DNA from: Bacteroidales bacterium
GTDB lineage: Bacteria > Bacteroidota > Bacteroidia > Bacteroidales > VadinHA17
Direction: 5' to 3'
Assembly (NCBI GenBank): GCA_017882245.1
Contig: JADGPV010000033.1
Location: 1-6,524, forward strand
DNA: 6,524 nucleotides
How positions within the stretch are numbered: position 1 is the stretch's first letter; each line of letters opens with the position of its first letter. A program made the position numbers and the translations under genes. This document shows positions 5,802-6,524 of this stretch, in pieces. The notes beneath the pieces were generated by a model that was not told where the DNA came from, made no database searches, and saw nothing but the letters and a program-made list of their open reading frames with translations.

Positions 5802-6524
5802 ACTTTGATCCGTTGACTGGTATAATCCTGAATGAGTATTCATACCTGGCATCACGCAGACAATATTTTTCATGAGTGCGTGCACCCCATGAATTATCTC
5901 CTCCGACGCCCATCTGGCCGTAATCAATATTAACACATACCATGTCGCGCGGTCTGACATCATCAATATGGGTGTTGACCAGTTTTGCATCCGGCCGGTA
6001 GCGTGCGAGGTTGCCCGGCGATTCAAAATCGTCATGAAGGTAGTTCATTGCGGCAAAGCTGAAGACAGGCATGCCTTCAAAGCGAAGGCCCATACCGTTA
6101 TTGTCAGTCACAGTCAGCCACCTTGTATCTGTCTTATAGCCGTTCTCCTGAGGCCTCACATATGCAACATACTGATCCGCCACCGAGCTTTCATAAAGAC
6201 CCACAAAGGCGGAGGTCTTGCGGTCAGCATAATTCTCATGCGGTCCCCTGCCGTACCATGCCAGGTCAGTAAATTTTTCGGGCATTATCAACTGCATGCC
6301 TACGCGCGGGATCTCTTCCAGATGCAGGTCGGTTTTGGTGAAATTGAAAGTGACTTCCACTGACCCGTCACCATGAACCAGATATGTTGTCACCAGTCCG
6401 GCAATTTTTCTGTTGTCCAGCCCCGGTATGTCAAAAGTAAAACGTATCTCAGCACTGTTCAAGCCTGGTTGACTTACGTGCGCAGATTTGAGAACAGCTT
6501 TTCTGCCCGCCTCTTTCCAGGCAG
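5800..6524 (-). CDS. Glycoside hydrolase family 2 beta-galactosidase, C-terminal part, truncated by window edge
   Basis: The last 240 residues of a LacZ-type family 2 glycoside hydrolase lie here; the gene's start is beyond the right edge. The frame is open through the edge, so the apparent start near 6462 (a TTG) is internal. The fragment is the beta-galactosidase small-chain-type C-terminal domain. Its signatures are IPRVGMQ (71-77), WYGRGPHENYADRK (89-102), QYVAYVRPQENG (117-128), FSFAAMNY (154-161) and GVGGDNSWGARTHEKY (205-220). Trp212 corresponds to E. coli LacZ Trp999, which lines the active site. The catalytic Glu residues lie in the missing upstream part. Full-length relatives are about 1,000 or more residues. 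They release terminal beta-linked galactose from oligosaccharides, and in Bacteroidota they are usually exported and part of polysaccharide-use loci; the location here cannot be judged without the N terminus. It converges with the PHP phosphodiesterase gene, so the two are not co-expressed. Confidence 0.95.
   Translation of the reverse strand, partial: AWKEAGRKAVLKSAHVSQPGLNSAEIRFTFDIPGLDNRKIAGLVTTYLVHGDGSVEVTFNFTKTDLHLEEIPRVGMQLIMPEKFTDLAWYGRGPHENYADRKTSAFVGLYESSVADQYVAYVRPQENGYKTDTRWLTVTDNNGMGLRFEGMPVFSFAAMNYLHDDFESPGNLARYRPDAKLVNTHIDDVRPRDMVCVNIDYGQMGVGGDNSWGARTHEKYCLRDARYEYSFRIIPVNGSK

Noticed and set aside
5968..6363. Plus-strand open frame of 131 residues inside the beta-galactosidase gene
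   Set aside because: It lies wholly antisense to a strongly conserved coding region and resembles no family I know, so it is a shadow frame.
5800..6462. A separate 220-residue gene starting at 6462 on the minus strand
   Set aside because: The start would be a TTG and the frame continues open to the window edge with residues that fit the same beta-galactosidase domain.

Overview
This window looks like an ordinary stretch of chromosome from a member of the Bacteroidota, probably an environmental Bacteroidales or Marinilabiliales-type organism (inference from gene content). The evidence is a DUF4294 lipoprotein-sized exported protein (a family I know only from Bacteroidota), a Bacteroidota-type -7 promoter box (TAnnTTTG) just before two divergent genes, mostly weak or absent Shine-Dalgarno sequences, an exported PHP-domain phosphodiesterase of the kind common in this phylum, and a family 2 beta-galactosidase.

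Layout. At 3-998 (+) is the C-terminal two thirds of a polyprenyl-phosphate sugar phosphotransferase, the membrane enzyme that starts exopolysaccharide or O-antigen repeat-unit synthesis; its N-terminal membrane part lies upstream of the window. After a 134-base AT-rich spacer comes an ElbB-type DJ-1/PfpI protein (1133-1786, +). It meets tail to tail, with no base between the stop codons, a DUF4294 exported protein (1787-2398, -). A 103-base divergent intergenic region follows, carrying two nearly identical promoter boxes, and then a small membrane protein with an HExxH motif (DUF3267, putative zincin; 2502-3149, +). A strong palindrome overlaps the end of that gene. A POT/PTR2-family transporter (3222-4664, +) and an exported PHP phosphodiesterase (4697-5782, +) follow on the same strand, 32 bases apart, and may be cotranscribed. 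Finally the C-terminal 240 residues of a family 2 glycoside hydrolase (5800-6524, -) run in from the right edge, converging on the phosphodiesterase gene.

How the genes fit together. I see no single pathway across the window. The transporter and the exported phosphodiesterase could form a small nutrient-scavenging pair (release of a product outside the cytoplasm, then uptake), but only their adjacency supports that. The beta-galactosidase is probably part of a separate carbohydrate-use locus to the right, and the sugar transferase the end of a polysaccharide locus to the left.

No RNA gene, CRISPR array, transposase, phage gene or clear novel multi-gene system is visible. The most interesting items are the non-coding ones: the palindromic repeat at 3144-3179, the paired near-leaderless promoter boxes at 2405-2497, and a three-copy heptanucleotide repeat at the transporter's stop codon.
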